From assembly GCF_050268245.1 (NCBI RefSeq), contig NZ_JBNNGK010000005.1, positions 1-64,000 of the forward strand: a stretch of 64,000 bases of DNA. Direction: 5' to 3'. The notes beneath the pieces were generated by a model that ran no database searches, had not been told where the DNA came from, and worked only from the letters and a program-made list of their open reading frames with translations. Both the position numbers and the translations under genes were made by a program. Within the stretch, counting starts at the first letter, position 1, and each line of letters opens with the position of its first letter. Shown here one piece after another: positions 16,565 through 24,918 of this stretch. The DNA comes from JBNNGK01 sp050268245 (lineage in GTDB: Bacteria; Pseudomonadota; Gammaproteobacteria; Enterobacterales; Enterobacteriaceae).

Positions 16565-18349
16565 ATGGCAACGTTAATGAAGAAAAAGGACGTGGTGATC
16601 GTCGGGTTTGGTTGGGTCGGTGCCATCATGGCGAAAGAGTTGACCGAAGCCGGACTAAATGTTGTCGCGCTGGAACGCGGCCCGATGCGAGATACCTATC
16701 CAGATGGGTCCTATCCACAGGTTATTGACGAACTCACTTATAATATTCGGCGTAAATTGTTCCAAGATCTGTCGAAAAGCACCGTGACCATTCGTCATGA
16801 CAGCAGTCAGACTGCGGTGCCCTATCGTCAGTTAGCGGCGTTCCTGCCGGGCACCGGGGTAGGCGGTGCCGGTTTGCACTGGTCAGGCGTACATTTCCGG
16901 GTCGATCCGATCGAACTGCGTATGCGCAGCCATTATGAAGAACGCTATGGCAAAAACTTTATCCCAAAAGACATGACTATCCAGGATTTCGGCGTGACCT
17001 ACGACGAACTGGAACCTTACTTTGATAAGGCTGAAAAAGTATTTGGTACCTCCGGCACAGCCTGGACGATCAAAGGTCAGGTTGTTGGCGCCGATAAGGG
17101 AGGCAACCCGTTCGCCCCGGACCGTTCGGACGATTTCCCGTTACCCGCGCAGAAAAATACCTACTCTGCGCAACTGTTCCAGAAAGCGGCAAGCGAGGTC
17201 GGTTATCATCCGTATAACTTACCTTCCGCTAATACCTCAGACTCTTACACCAATCCGTATGGTGCGCAGATGGGGCCGTGTAATTTCTGCGGGTTCTGTA
17301 GTGGTTATGCGTGCTATATGTATTCCAAAGCTTCACCGAACGTTAACATCCTGCCCGCGTTGCGCAGGGAAAAACGTTTCGAGCTACGTACCAATGCCAA
17401 TGTATTGAAAGTGAACCTGACTGCCGATAAAAAACGCGCTACTGGTGTGAATTATATTGATGCGCAAGGTCGTGAAGTGGAACAACCTGCGGACTTAGTG
17501 ATTCTGGGCGCTTTCCAATTCCATAATGTGCATCTGATGCTGCTGTCTGGTATTGGCAAACCTTACGATCCCGTTACGGGGGAAGGTGTCGTTGGGCGTA
17601 ACTTTGCTTACCAAAATATGACCACCATCAAAGCGTTCTTCGATAAAAACGTCCACACCAATCCCTTTATCGGTGCCGGTGGCAATGGCGTTGGCGTTGA
17701 TGATTTCAATGCGGATAATTTTGATCACGCGAAAGAAGGGTTTGTCGGCGGCTCACCGTTCTGGGTTAACCAAGCAGGCACCAAGCCGATTTCGGGTTTA
17801 CCCACTCCGGCCGGGACACCTGCTTGGGGCAGTGAGTGGAAAGCGGCAGTAGCCGATGCCTATACTCACCATGTGTCAATGGATGCCCACGGTGCGCACC
17901 AGTCTTACCGCAATAATTATTTGGATCTCGACCCGAATTACAAAAACGTGTTTGGTCAGCCGTTGCTGCGTATGACCTTTGACTGGCAGGACAATGACAT
18001 CAAAATGGCACAATTCATGTTCAAGAAAATGGAACCGATTGCCAAAGCGATGAACCCAAAACATATCATCGGCAGTCCGAAACATGCCGATAGCCACTTT
18101 GATACCACCAGTTATCAGACTACCCACATGAACGGCGGCGCGGTGATGGGGGAAGATCCGACAACCAGCGCGGTAAACCGCTATCTGCAAAGTTGGGATG
18201 TGCACAATGTGTTCTCGATCGGTGCGTCTGCTTTTCCTCAAGGGCTGGGTTATAACCCGACCGGAACCGTTGCGGCGTTGGCGTACTGGTCTGCGCGTGC
18301 GATCCGCGAGAACTATCTGAAGAACCCAGGCCCATTGGTGCAGGCATAA
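16565..18349 (+). CDS. FAD-dependent GMC dehydrogenase, gluconate/2-ketogluconate type
   Basis: 594-residue catalytic subunit of a periplasmic membrane-bound flavocytochrome. The Rossmann FAD site VIVGFGWVGAIMAKEL is near residues 10-25, with the Glu of VVALERG following. A four-cysteine motif starts at Cys239 (C-x2-C-x2-C-x4-C, CNFCGFCSGYAC), as expected for an iron-sulfur site in this subfamily. The C-terminal GMC signature is FSIGASAFPQGLGYNPTGTVAALAYW. It has no signal of its own and would ride on the Tat signal of the small subunit. Substrate could be gluconate, 2-ketogluconate or a related polyol; sequence alone does not settle it. Confidence 0.88.
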   Translation: MATLMKKKDVVIVGFGWVGAIMAKELTEAGLNVVALERGPMRDTYPDGSYPQVIDELTYNIRRKLFQDLSKSTVTIRHDSSQTAVPYRQLAAFLPGTGVGGAGLHWSGVHFRVDPIELRMRSHYEERYGKNFIPKDMTIQDFGVTYDELEPYFDKAEKVFGTSGTAWTIKGQVVGADKGGNPFAPDRSDDFPLPAQKNTYSAQLFQKAASEVGYHPYNLPSANTSDSYTNPYGAQMGPCNFCGFCSGYACYMYSKASPNVNILPALRREKRFELRTNANVLKVNLTADKKRATGVNYIDAQGREVEQPADLVILGAFQFHNVHLMLLSGIGKPYDPVTGEGVVGRNFAYQNMTTIKAFFDKNVHTNPFIGAGGNGVGVDDFNADNFDHAKEGFVGGSPFWVNQAGTKPISGLPTPAGTPAWGSEWKAAVADAYTHHVSMDAHGAHQSYRNNYLDLDPNYKNVFGQPLLRMTFDWQDNDIKMAQFMFKKMEPIAKAMNPKHIIGSPKHADSHFDTTSYQTTHMNGGAVMGEDPTTSAVNRYLQSWDVHNVFSIGASAFPQGLGYNPTGTVAALAYWSARAIRENYLKNPGPLVQA

Positions 18350-18361
18350 GGACGGCAAGTA

Positions 18362-19699
18362 ATGAAAGCAATTGTTCCTGCACTGGTCTTCAGTGCACTG
18401 AGTTTTTCTGTTCTTGCGCAAGATGCGACGGTGAGCAGCGAGTTGATCAAGCGCGGCGAGTATCTGGCGCGTGCCGGTGACTGCGTTGCGTGCCACACCA
18501 AGGGTAAAAGCGGTAAAGCGTTTGCTGGCGGGTTGGCGATGGAGACACCGATCGGCACAATTTACTCCACTAATATTACCCCGGACAAAAAAACCGGTAT
18601 CGGTGATTATAGCTTCGAAGATTTTGATAATGCGGTGCGTAAAGGCGTAGCGAAGAACGGGAGCACGCTGTATCCGGCGATGCCGTATCCTTCGTTTGCG
18701 GTTATCAAAGAAGACGATATGCGCGCTATGTATGCTTATTTTATGCACGGCGTACAACCTGTTGAAGAAGCTAATCGTGAATCTGATATTCCGTGGCCGC
18801 TATCGATGCGTTGGCCGCTGAGTATTTGGCGGGGTGTTTTTGCACCGACGCCCGCTGATTTTTCTGCAAATACCAATACCGATCCGGTGATTGAGCGTGG
18901 TCGTTATTTGGTGGAGGGGTTAGGGCACTGCGGTGCTTGCCATACCCCACGTAGTATCACCATGCAGGAAAAAGCGCTCAGCGAGCAAGATGGTGATGAT
19001 TACCTGTCTGGCAGCAATGCGCCAATCGACGGCTGGGTGGCATCGAGTTTGCGCGGCGAGAACAAAGATGGATTAGGAACCTGGAGCGAGGCGGATCTGA
19101 CCGAGTTTTTGAAAACCGGTCGTAATGATAAGGCTATCGTGTTTGGCGGCATGAGCGACGTGGTTGAACACAGTTTGCAATACCTGACCGACGAAGATTT
19201 AACGGCCATCGCCCGTTACCTGAAAACCTTGCCGCCAAAAGGGGGCAAGCAACAGGCTGCCGTTCGTGAGGACAGCGTGGCGCAAGATCTGTGGCGTGGT
19301 AACGACAGCAAACCGGGTGCAGCGCTGTACGTGGATAACTGCGCCGCTTGTCACCGCACGGACGGTGTGGGCTATAAGCGAGCCTTCCCGGCGCTGAAAG
19401 GTAACCCGGTGGTACAAACGGATGATGCCACGTCGTTGATCCATATTGTGCTAACTGGCAGCACCACACCGGCAGTGCAAGGGGCGGTGTCTACTATCAC
19501 CATGCCGCCGTTTGGCTGGCGTCTTAACGATCAACAGGTCGCAGATGTGGTCAACTTTATCCGCTCGAGCTGGGGTAACGACGCAAAAGCCATCAGCGCC
19601 TCTGATGTGGCGGATGTTCGTCACGATCGCGCCATCATCGCTGATGAAAAAGCGATGGGTAGTGCTCAAGTGCCTGAGTATCCCGATATGGCGAAGTAG
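18362..19699 (+). CDS. Tri-haem cytochrome c subunit of the dehydrogenase
   Basis: 445 residues with signal peptide (about 1-19, cut after LSFSVLA) and three c-haem motifs: CVACH at 41-45, CGACH at 190-194 and CAACH at 327-331. It accepts electrons from the flavoprotein and passes them to ubiquinone in the inner membrane. Thirteen bases after the flavoprotein gene, so co-transcribed. The operon ends at the GGCCTC-GAAA-GAGGCC terminator sequences that follow. Confidence 0.9.
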   Translation: MKAIVPALVFSALSFSVLAQDATVSSELIKRGEYLARAGDCVACHTKGKSGKAFAGGLAMETPIGTIYSTNITPDKKTGIGDYSFEDFDNAVRKGVAKNGSTLYPAMPYPSFAVIKEDDMRAMYAYFMHGVQPVEEANRESDIPWPLSMRWPLSIWRGVFAPTPADFSANTNTDPVIERGRYLVEGLGHCGACHTPRSITMQEKALSEQDGDDYLSGSNAPIDGWVASSLRGENKDGLGTWSEADLTEFLKTGRNDKAIVFGGMSDVVEHSLQYLTDEDLTAIARYLKTLPPKGGKQQAAVREDSVAQDLWRGNDSKPGAALYVDNCAACHRTDGVGYKRAFPALKGNPVVQTDDATSLIHIVLTGSTTPAVQGAVSTITMPPFGWRLNDQQVADVVNFIRSSWGNDAKAISASDVADVRHDRAIIADEKAMGSAQVPEYPDMAK

Positions 19700-19716
19700 T
19701 ATTGCTTGAGCGTAAA

Positions 19717-19738
19717 CCTGAGGCCTCGAAAGAGGCCT
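19717..19738 (+). terminator. First copy of GGCCTC-GAAA-GAGGCC hairpin
   Basis: A hairpin with a GAAA tetraloop right after the cytochrome gene, but lacking a T tract because the structured repeat begins immediately after. The same 22 bases recur at 19864-19885 and 23194-23215. Confidence 0.6.
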
Positions 19739-19890
19739 GAAATTGATGACAATACTGCCTTTGAACCCGAGATGCTCGGGCCTAGCGCACCTAGGGGCGC
19801 TCCGGCGGCAAGCCGCTACGACCCCTTCGCTACGCTTTCCCTTATAACAAACTTTGTCAGTAGCCTGAGGCCTCGAAAGAGGCCTTTTTT
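19739..19890. repeat. Structured intergenic repeat, copy A
   Basis: Hairpin CCCGAG-atg-CTCGGG near its left end, then AGCGC/GCGCT, CGGC-AA-GCCG, the CGCTACGCTTTCCCTTATAA block and a terminator-type GGCCTC-GAAA-GAGGCC hairpin with a T run ending at 19890. The segment 19807-19890 matches 23137-23219 with only two substitutions. It is flanked on both sides by the same 22-base hairpin sequence. Confidence 0.85.
19864..19890 (+). terminator. Terminator at the right end of repeat A
   Basis: GGCCTC-GAAA-GAGGCC followed by six T residues. Probably the working terminator of the dehydrogenase operon. Confidence 0.8.
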
Positions 19891-20354
19891 GTATCTATCC
19901 AATAGTAAATATTGTTAAAACAGAGGGGTAAATATGGCTTGGGAGCGCCTGGAAGGTTTTGGCGCCTCAGGTGTGAATGCTATTTTTAGCAAAATTTCCC
20001 TCTGTCATTTCTACTCATTGATGATGCTTAGCAACCCATCTTTCCCTGCGCAGATAAGTTGATTGTCATTGTTCCCATTTCTACCGCGTGCCTTGGTTTT
20101 TTATTGAGCACTGTAGGCGCCTTCTCGATCAGCAGTTCATCGTGAATATACGTCTGTGGCTTGTTCTGGCCTGGCCACAACCGTGCTCACAGAAATAGTG
20201 AATGTGCCCTCAACGACACTACGCAATTCATTTAACGCTTCATCTCGGGTGATTTAAATTGATTAAACCAATCATTAGGTAGCGCGGCGTTAATTACCGG
20301 TGCCATTGGAAGTTTTCCGCCGTCTGCTGGTTAAAACATTCGAGGTTTTTGGAC
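19891..20354. other. Gene-free stretch before the phage tail cassette
   Basis: 464 bases with no convincing gene. A 42-codon frame (19934-20062) without recognisable similarity and short frames in other phases are all that can be read. Base composition is uneven; it may be decayed phage DNA. Confidence 0.5.
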
Positions 20355-20450
20355 ATGCATAATTTCTTTTCACTGGATAAAAAATGGATTACCGATCGGG
20401 CAATGAGTCTGGCTGTAATGGCTGGTTATCACTGGCAGGGGGAGCGATGA
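20355..20450 (+). pseudogene. Short remnant overlapping the tail I gene
   Basis: A 31-codon frame ending AMSLAVMAGYHWQGER. Its TGA overlaps the next ATG as ATGA, the junction style of functional phage tail operons. In P2-like tails the gene before I is the baseplate gene J, so this may be the last scrap of such a gene. I cannot confirm the family from so little sequence. Confidence 0.4.
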
Positions 20451-21058
20451 GTAGCGACCGCCTGTTGCCGGTCGGTTCGTCTGCGCTTGAGGTGGCCGCC
20501 GCGCAAGCCTGCGCCGCACTGGCACAGGTACGGGTGCCAGTGCGTGAGTTGTGGAACCCGCAAACCTGCCCGGCAAATTTATTGCCCTATCTGGCGTGGG
20601 CGTTTTCGGTTGACCGCTGGGATGAAGCGTGGGCGGAAGAAACCAAGCGGAGCGTGGTGGCGAGTGCGCACTTTGTTCACCGGCATAAAGGCACCATTAG
20701 CGCATTACGCCGCGTGGTGGAGCCGCTTGGTTATCTGATTGAAGTCCGCGAGTGGTGGCAGCTAAATGAGACGCCCGGCACCTTTCGACTGGTCGTCGGC
20801 GTATTAGAAACCGGTATTACCGAGGAAATGTATCAGGAACTGGAGCGCATGATTTTTGATGCGAAACCCGCCAGCCGACACCTTACCGGGCTGGCGATTA
20901 GCCTGTCCAGTGGTGGTCACGGTTATGTTGGCGCGGCGACGTATAGCGGCGAAACCCTGACGGTATACCCGTATTTACCGGAAACCCTCACCGCAGGCGC
21001 AACGGAGTATTGCGGCGCAGCGGTGCATCTGATTGACAACCTGAGAGTAAACGCATGA
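20447..21058 (+). CDS. Phage tail protein I (P2 gpI-like)
   Basis: 203 residues from the ATG at 20447; an upstream in-frame start at 20384 is in the remnant. The N-terminus SSDRLLPVGSSALEVAAAQACAAL and the LWNPQTCPANLLPYLAWAFSVDRWDE segment are characteristic of the P2 tail protein I family. These attach at the baseplate and connect the tail fibre. Ends with a four-base overlap into the fibre gene. The reading frame is intact although nearly all other phage genes are absent. Confidence 0.85.
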   Translation: MSSDRLLPVGSSALEVAAAQACAALAQVRVPVRELWNPQTCPANLLPYLAWAFSVDRWDEAWAEETKRSVVASAHFVHRHKGTISALRRVVEPLGYLIEVREWWQLNETPGTFRLVVGVLETGITEEMYQELERMIFDAKPASRHLTGLAISLSSGGHGYVGAATYSGETLTVYPYLPETLTAGATEYCGAAVHLIDNLRVNA

Positions 21059-22434
21059 CAGCAAAATACTTTGCCATTCTGACTCATCAGGGTGCAGCGA
21101 AAATGGCGAATGCGACCGCACTCGGCACCAAGCTGAACCTGACACACCTTGCCGTTGGCGATGGCGGCGGAACACTGCCCACGCCCGATCCGGCGCAAAC
21201 CGCATTGTTGGGAGAAACACGACGGGGAGCGATTAATCTGCTGACGATTGACCCGGCCAACGCCGGTCAGATTATCGCCGAGCAAATCATCCCTGAAAAC
21301 GAGGGAGGGTGGTGGATACGTGAAGTCGGCCTCTTTGACAGTGACGGTGACTTGATTGCCATTGCCAACTGCCCGGAAACCTACAAGCCGCAATTGCAGG
21401 AGGGCAGCGGGCGAACACAGACTATCCGCATGGTGTTGATTGTATCCAGCACCGAGGCGGTGACGCTCAAGATTGACCCGGCTGTGGTGCTGGCAACGCG
21501 GGAATATGTGGACAGCAAAGACGATGCGGCGGCTAAAAAAGCGGCCAACTTATCTGATTTAACCAACAAGACTGACGCACGCGGCAATCTTGGACTGGGA
21601 ACGGCGGCCACTAAAGACGTCGGGGTTGAAGCCGGTCAGGTGATGGCTGTGGGGGCCTTTGGATTGGGGGCGGGGTTTCGGCCTCGTGCTGACGCGTATT
21701 GTAATCAGGGGGAAATATTCCGCGTTAATAGCGCGTCAAAAAATGCGCCGGGTAGCGGGGTGTACGGTGTGTTAAGCCTGCCGTGTGACGGAGGTCCTTC
21801 TACTGGTTATATCGCAGTTTCAAACGGCGGTGCCGGTTTTTTGGGGCGCTCGGCTGCATCCGGGGGCGTGCAATGGAGCCGCGTTTACAGTACGGATAAT
21901 CCCCCCGCAGCATCAGAGGTGGGGGCAATAACCCGCACGGATTCCCCGGTCGGTGTCCCGTTGCCGTGGCCGACGCAAAGTATCCCGGCAGGCTGGTTAA
22001 AGTGCAACGGGGCGGCATTTGATAAAGGCAGATACCCATTGCTTGCTCAGGCTTACCCCAGCGGCCGCCTGCCTGATTTACGCGGTGAGTTTATTCGTGG
22101 GTTTGACGATGGGCGCAGCGCTGACTCTGGGCGGACATTACTTTCTGCGCAAGCGGCAACGCTGCTCCGTACAGGCGCGATGGAGTATTACGGGGCTGAT
22201 GGAACGGGAGACGATGGCGCGGTAGGGATGGGATTCGCTAACGAGGATGCGTTACAGACAACCATGCCGCACGGTGCAAAAACACCTACGGGGACGCTAC
22301 AACCGGCGTCCGGGAAGCTGAACGATAACGCCATGATTGGTAAAACCAATACAAAATGGGTTGCCGAGGGGTCACGCTGGATAGCGCTACGCCCCCGCAA
22401 CATTGCATTTAACTACATTGTGAGAGCAGCATAA
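21055..22434 (+). CDS. Phage tail-collar fibre protein (P2 gpH-like)
   Basis: 459 residues. The N-terminal region (about 1-150: AKYFAILTHQGAAKMANATALG, then VGDGGGTLPTPDP and GGWWIREVGLFDSDGDLIA) is the tail-collar fibre domain that docks to the baseplate. A shaft with LSDLTNKTDARGNLGLGTAA follows near 170-190. The C-terminal receptor part contains the collar segment PAGWLKCNGAAFDKGRYPLLAQAYPSGRLPDLRGEFIRGFDDG near 315-360. Overlaps the assembly gene by one base. Host-range determinant if used by a phage or tailocin elsewhere in the genome. Confidence 0.87.
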   Translation: MTAKYFAILTHQGAAKMANATALGTKLNLTHLAVGDGGGTLPTPDPAQTALLGETRRGAINLLTIDPANAGQIIAEQIIPENEGGWWIREVGLFDSDGDLIAIANCPETYKPQLQEGSGRTQTIRMVLIVSSTEAVTLKIDPAVVLATREYVDSKDDAAAKKAANLSDLTNKTDARGNLGLGTAATKDVGVEAGQVMAVGAFGLGAGFRPRADAYCNQGEIFRVNSASKNAPGSGVYGVLSLPCDGGPSTGYIAVSNGGAGFLGRSAASGGVQWSRVYSTDNPPAASEVGAITRTDSPVGVPLPWPTQSIPAGWLKCNGAAFDKGRYPLLAQAYPSGRLPDLRGEFIRGFDDGRSADSGRTLLSAQAATLLRTGAMEYYGADGTGDDGAVGMGFANEDALQTTMPHGAKTPTGTLQPASGKLNDNAMIGKTNTKWVAEGSRWIALRPRNIAFNYIVRAA

Positions 22435-23057
22435 TGAACAATTACACAACTGAATTACCCACCGCAGTTCTAAACGGTAGTGGCTTGGCCGAGGTTGCCG
22501 GATGGCTGACGGTTTACAGCATTGAACCTGTGCAGCGTGAATATCAACAGGTTTCATTAGAGTATCTGCCGGAGGGCGTCGGCTTGCCTGCGCTGAGCTT
22601 TGCCGATAAACCGACACTGCCTGAAGCCGGTTTTGCGCTGGTGCGTCGTGAGGACGGCACCGCATGGGAAACACTGCCGGATTATCGCGGCCAGATGGCG
22701 TACAGCACGGCCACCGGCCAGCCGACGACGGTGACAATGATTGGTGAGTTAGCACCGCACAAGTTAACGCTGTCTGCCCCGCACACTTCATTTGATAAAT
22801 GGAACGGCAAGCAATGGGTGACGGACACGGCCGCACAACAGGCGTCTGTTATCGCTGCCGCGCATGATGAACTGGCGCAGCGGCAACGCGTCGCGGGTGA
22901 CAAAATTGCATTACTGGAAGATGCGGTCAACCTTGAGATGGCGACGAAGGCAGAAGCCGATGCATTGCTAGCGTGGAAAACTTACCGTGTTGAGTTGAGT
23001 CGCGTCAATATTGACACGGCACCAGATATTACATGGCCATCAGTGCCTGTTGCGTGA
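22434..23057 (+). CDS. Tail fibre assembly chaperone (gpG-like)
   Basis: 207 residues of the caudoviral tail fibre assembly family. The C-terminal half (KMEL-type segment here AAAHDELAQRQRVAGDKIALLEDAVNLEMATKAEADALLAWKTYRVELSRVN, ending ITWPSVP) is diagnostic. Such chaperones trimerise their cognate fibre, which is the adjacent gene. Last gene of the cassette; followed at once by structured repeat B. Confidence 0.87.
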   Translation: MNNYTTELPTAVLNGSGLAEVAGWLTVYSIEPVQREYQQVSLEYLPEGVGLPALSFADKPTLPEAGFALVRREDGTAWETLPDYRGQMAYSTATGQPTTVTMIGELAPHKLTLSAPHTSFDKWNGKQWVTDTAAQQASVIAAAHDELAQRQRVAGDKIALLEDAVNLEMATKAEADALLAWKTYRVELSRVNIDTAPDITWPSVPVA

Positions 23058-23488
23058 TAATAAAAAATTGGGATTGGTGACAACGCTGCCTTGAACCCGC
23101 GATACGCGGGCCGAGTGTACTGCGGGGTGTACCGTCGGCAAGCCGCTACGATCTCTTCGCTACGCTTTCCCTTATAACAAACTTTGTCAGTAGCCTGAGG
23201 CCTCGAAAGAGGCCTTTTTGGTGCGCGTCAGGAGATAGGATGGGCATACGATGTTAACCAAATAATCTGCTGAGAAAGTGCCTGTTTAATGGGCGATAAC
23301 GCTTACAGACTGGACAATCGTCTGCATAAATATAGACCGCAACCGCATTTTTAATTATCCTTTGCCGTCTTCTTATTTCCTGATAATTAAAAATTTAATT
23401 AATTCAATACGTTATTTGTCAATTGACTCGAAGAAGGATATTCCGTCAAGCGCAATCGTGGTCGTTGTTGAGTAAAGTGAGCTGTCTT
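23058..23488. other. Intergenic: repeat B then AT-rich leader of the permease
   Basis: 431 bases. The first 160 are structured repeat B and its terminator. The rest is AT-rich (for example 23350-23410) with no ORF that I can support; it should contain the promoter of the permease gene. Confidence 0.5.
23067..23219. repeat. Structured intergenic repeat, copy B
   Basis: Second close copy. Its left hairpin reads CCCGCG-ata-CGCGGG where copy A has CCCGAG-atg-CTCGGG, so both arms changed together. From 23137 onward it matches copy A almost base for base and ends in the same GGCCTC-GAAA-GAGGCC-TTTTT terminator (23194-23219). Confidence 0.85.
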
Positions 23489-24772
23489 ATGAGTACGATT
23501 TCACCAGATTCAGGCCCGCTGGCAATATCGCCATCGGCCAAATGGAATAAAACCGACACCGTCTGGATGTTTGGCCTTTATGCGACGGCGGTTGGGGCCG
23601 GCACGCTGTTTTTACCGATCAACGCCGGGCTAAATGGCGCATTGGTGCTGTTGCTGATGGCGCTGTTTGCGTTTCCATTGACTTACTTACCGCACCGTGC
23701 GCTGAGCCGTTTTGTGCTTTCTGGTTCCAGCCGCGACGGCAATATTCATGATGTCGTGGTTGAGCATTTTGGCGTACTGGCCGGTAAGTTCATCATGGTG
23801 TTATATCTGCTGGCTTTTTTTCCTATCGTGCTGGTGTACAGCATTTCGATCACCAATGCGTTGGATAATTTCCTTATCTATCAGTTTCAGGTGACGCCGC
23901 TGCCCCGTGTATGGTTAAGTCTGATGGTGGTGATCGTGCTGAATTTGGTGCTGCTACGGGGTAAGGACGGTATTGTCTCTGCAATGGGGATGCTGGTGTT
24001 CCCTCTGTTGGTGTTCTTACTGGGCATTTCCTTGTATTTGATACCAAGCTGGAATGTTTCTCACTTTACAAATGATTTGATGAATACCCCGTTTGAGAGC
24101 CCAACCTTGTGGCACTCATTGTGGTTAGCCGTGCCGGTGATGGTATTTTCATTTAGTCACGCCCCAATCATTTCCTCTTTTGCTTCGACTCAGAAAAGTC
24201 TTTATGGCGAACAGGCTGAGCGTCGGTGCGCGCGCATTATGCGTTACAGCTATGTATTAATCTGCGTAACCATTTTATTCTTTGTGTTCAGTTGCGTACT
24301 CAGTTTGTCTTATCAGGAAATGCAACAGGCGAAAGCGCAAAACATTACGGTATTGACTACATTGGCGAATAAGTTCTCCAATCCGCTGATTGCGTATCTG
24401 GCTCCGGCAATGGCGATTTTGGCGATGGCTAAGTCGTACCTTGGTACCTCGCTCGGGGTGACTGAAGGGGCAACCAGCCTGATAGATGGCATGACGCGAG
24501 CGATGGGAAAACCGTTATCGGTACTGACGACAAAAAGAATCTCTGCGGTTACGTTGTTTTTGCTGACGTGGGTGGCAACGGTGTGGAACCCAAGTGCATT
24601 GCACATTATTGAAACCATCAGCGGCCCACTGATTGCGGTAATTTTGTTTATTCTGCCGATGTATGCCGTACGTGCTGTGCCCGCGATGCGAAAATATCAC
24701 GCATTGAGTAATCTTTTTATTTTGGTTATAGGGTTGATTGCGTTGTCGGCCTTGATTTATGGTCTGCTCTAA
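23489..24772 (+). CDS. Serine/threonine-type amino acid permease, HAAAP family (SdaC-like)
   Basis: 427 residues from the ATG at 23489; the longer frame from 23423 adds a basic stretch with no homology. Colinear with E. coli SdaC (429 aa): KTDTVWMFGLYATAVGAGTLFLPINAG near the N-terminus, YSISITNALDNF, and VMVFSFSHAPIISSFA near 220-235. About 11 membrane segments. A proton symporter importing L-serine or a related amino acid; no serine deaminase gene is adjacent, so substrate is inferred from family. Monocistronic. Confidence 0.82.
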   Translation: MSTISPDSGPLAISPSAKWNKTDTVWMFGLYATAVGAGTLFLPINAGLNGALVLLLMALFAFPLTYLPHRALSRFVLSGSSRDGNIHDVVVEHFGVLAGKFIMVLYLLAFFPIVLVYSISITNALDNFLIYQFQVTPLPRVWLSLMVVIVLNLVLLRGKDGIVSAMGMLVFPLLVFLLGISLYLIPSWNVSHFTNDLMNTPFESPTLWHSLWLAVPVMVFSFSHAPIISSFASTQKSLYGEQAERRCARIMRYSYVLICVTILFFVFSCVLSLSYQEMQQAKAQNITVLTTLANKFSNPLIAYLAPAMAILAMAKSYLGTSLGVTEGATSLIDGMTRAMGKPLSVLTTKRISAVTLFLLTWVATVWNPSALHIIETISGPLIAVILFILPMYAVRAVPAMRKYHALSNLFILVIGLIALSALIYGLL

Positions 24773-24864
24773 ACGGGGGGCGCATCGCTGCGGTGCGCAC
24801 CGTTCCCTCTGTTAACCGTTTTTTTCAATTAAACGGCACCCATCGCGAGTCAGGCTTTGATAAT

Positions 24865-24883
24865 ACAAGCGATTCTCATTACT
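24865..24883 (-). promoter_or_regulatory. Possible weak Fur site
   Basis: Read on the minus strand, AGTAATGAGAATCGCTTGT matches about 12 of 19 Fur consensus positions. It lies 36 bases upstream of the binding-protein gene. Suggestive only. Confidence 0.35.
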
Positions 24884-24918
24884 ATTTCTAAGTTGATATT
24901 CTCGCTTAGGAGCTTCAC

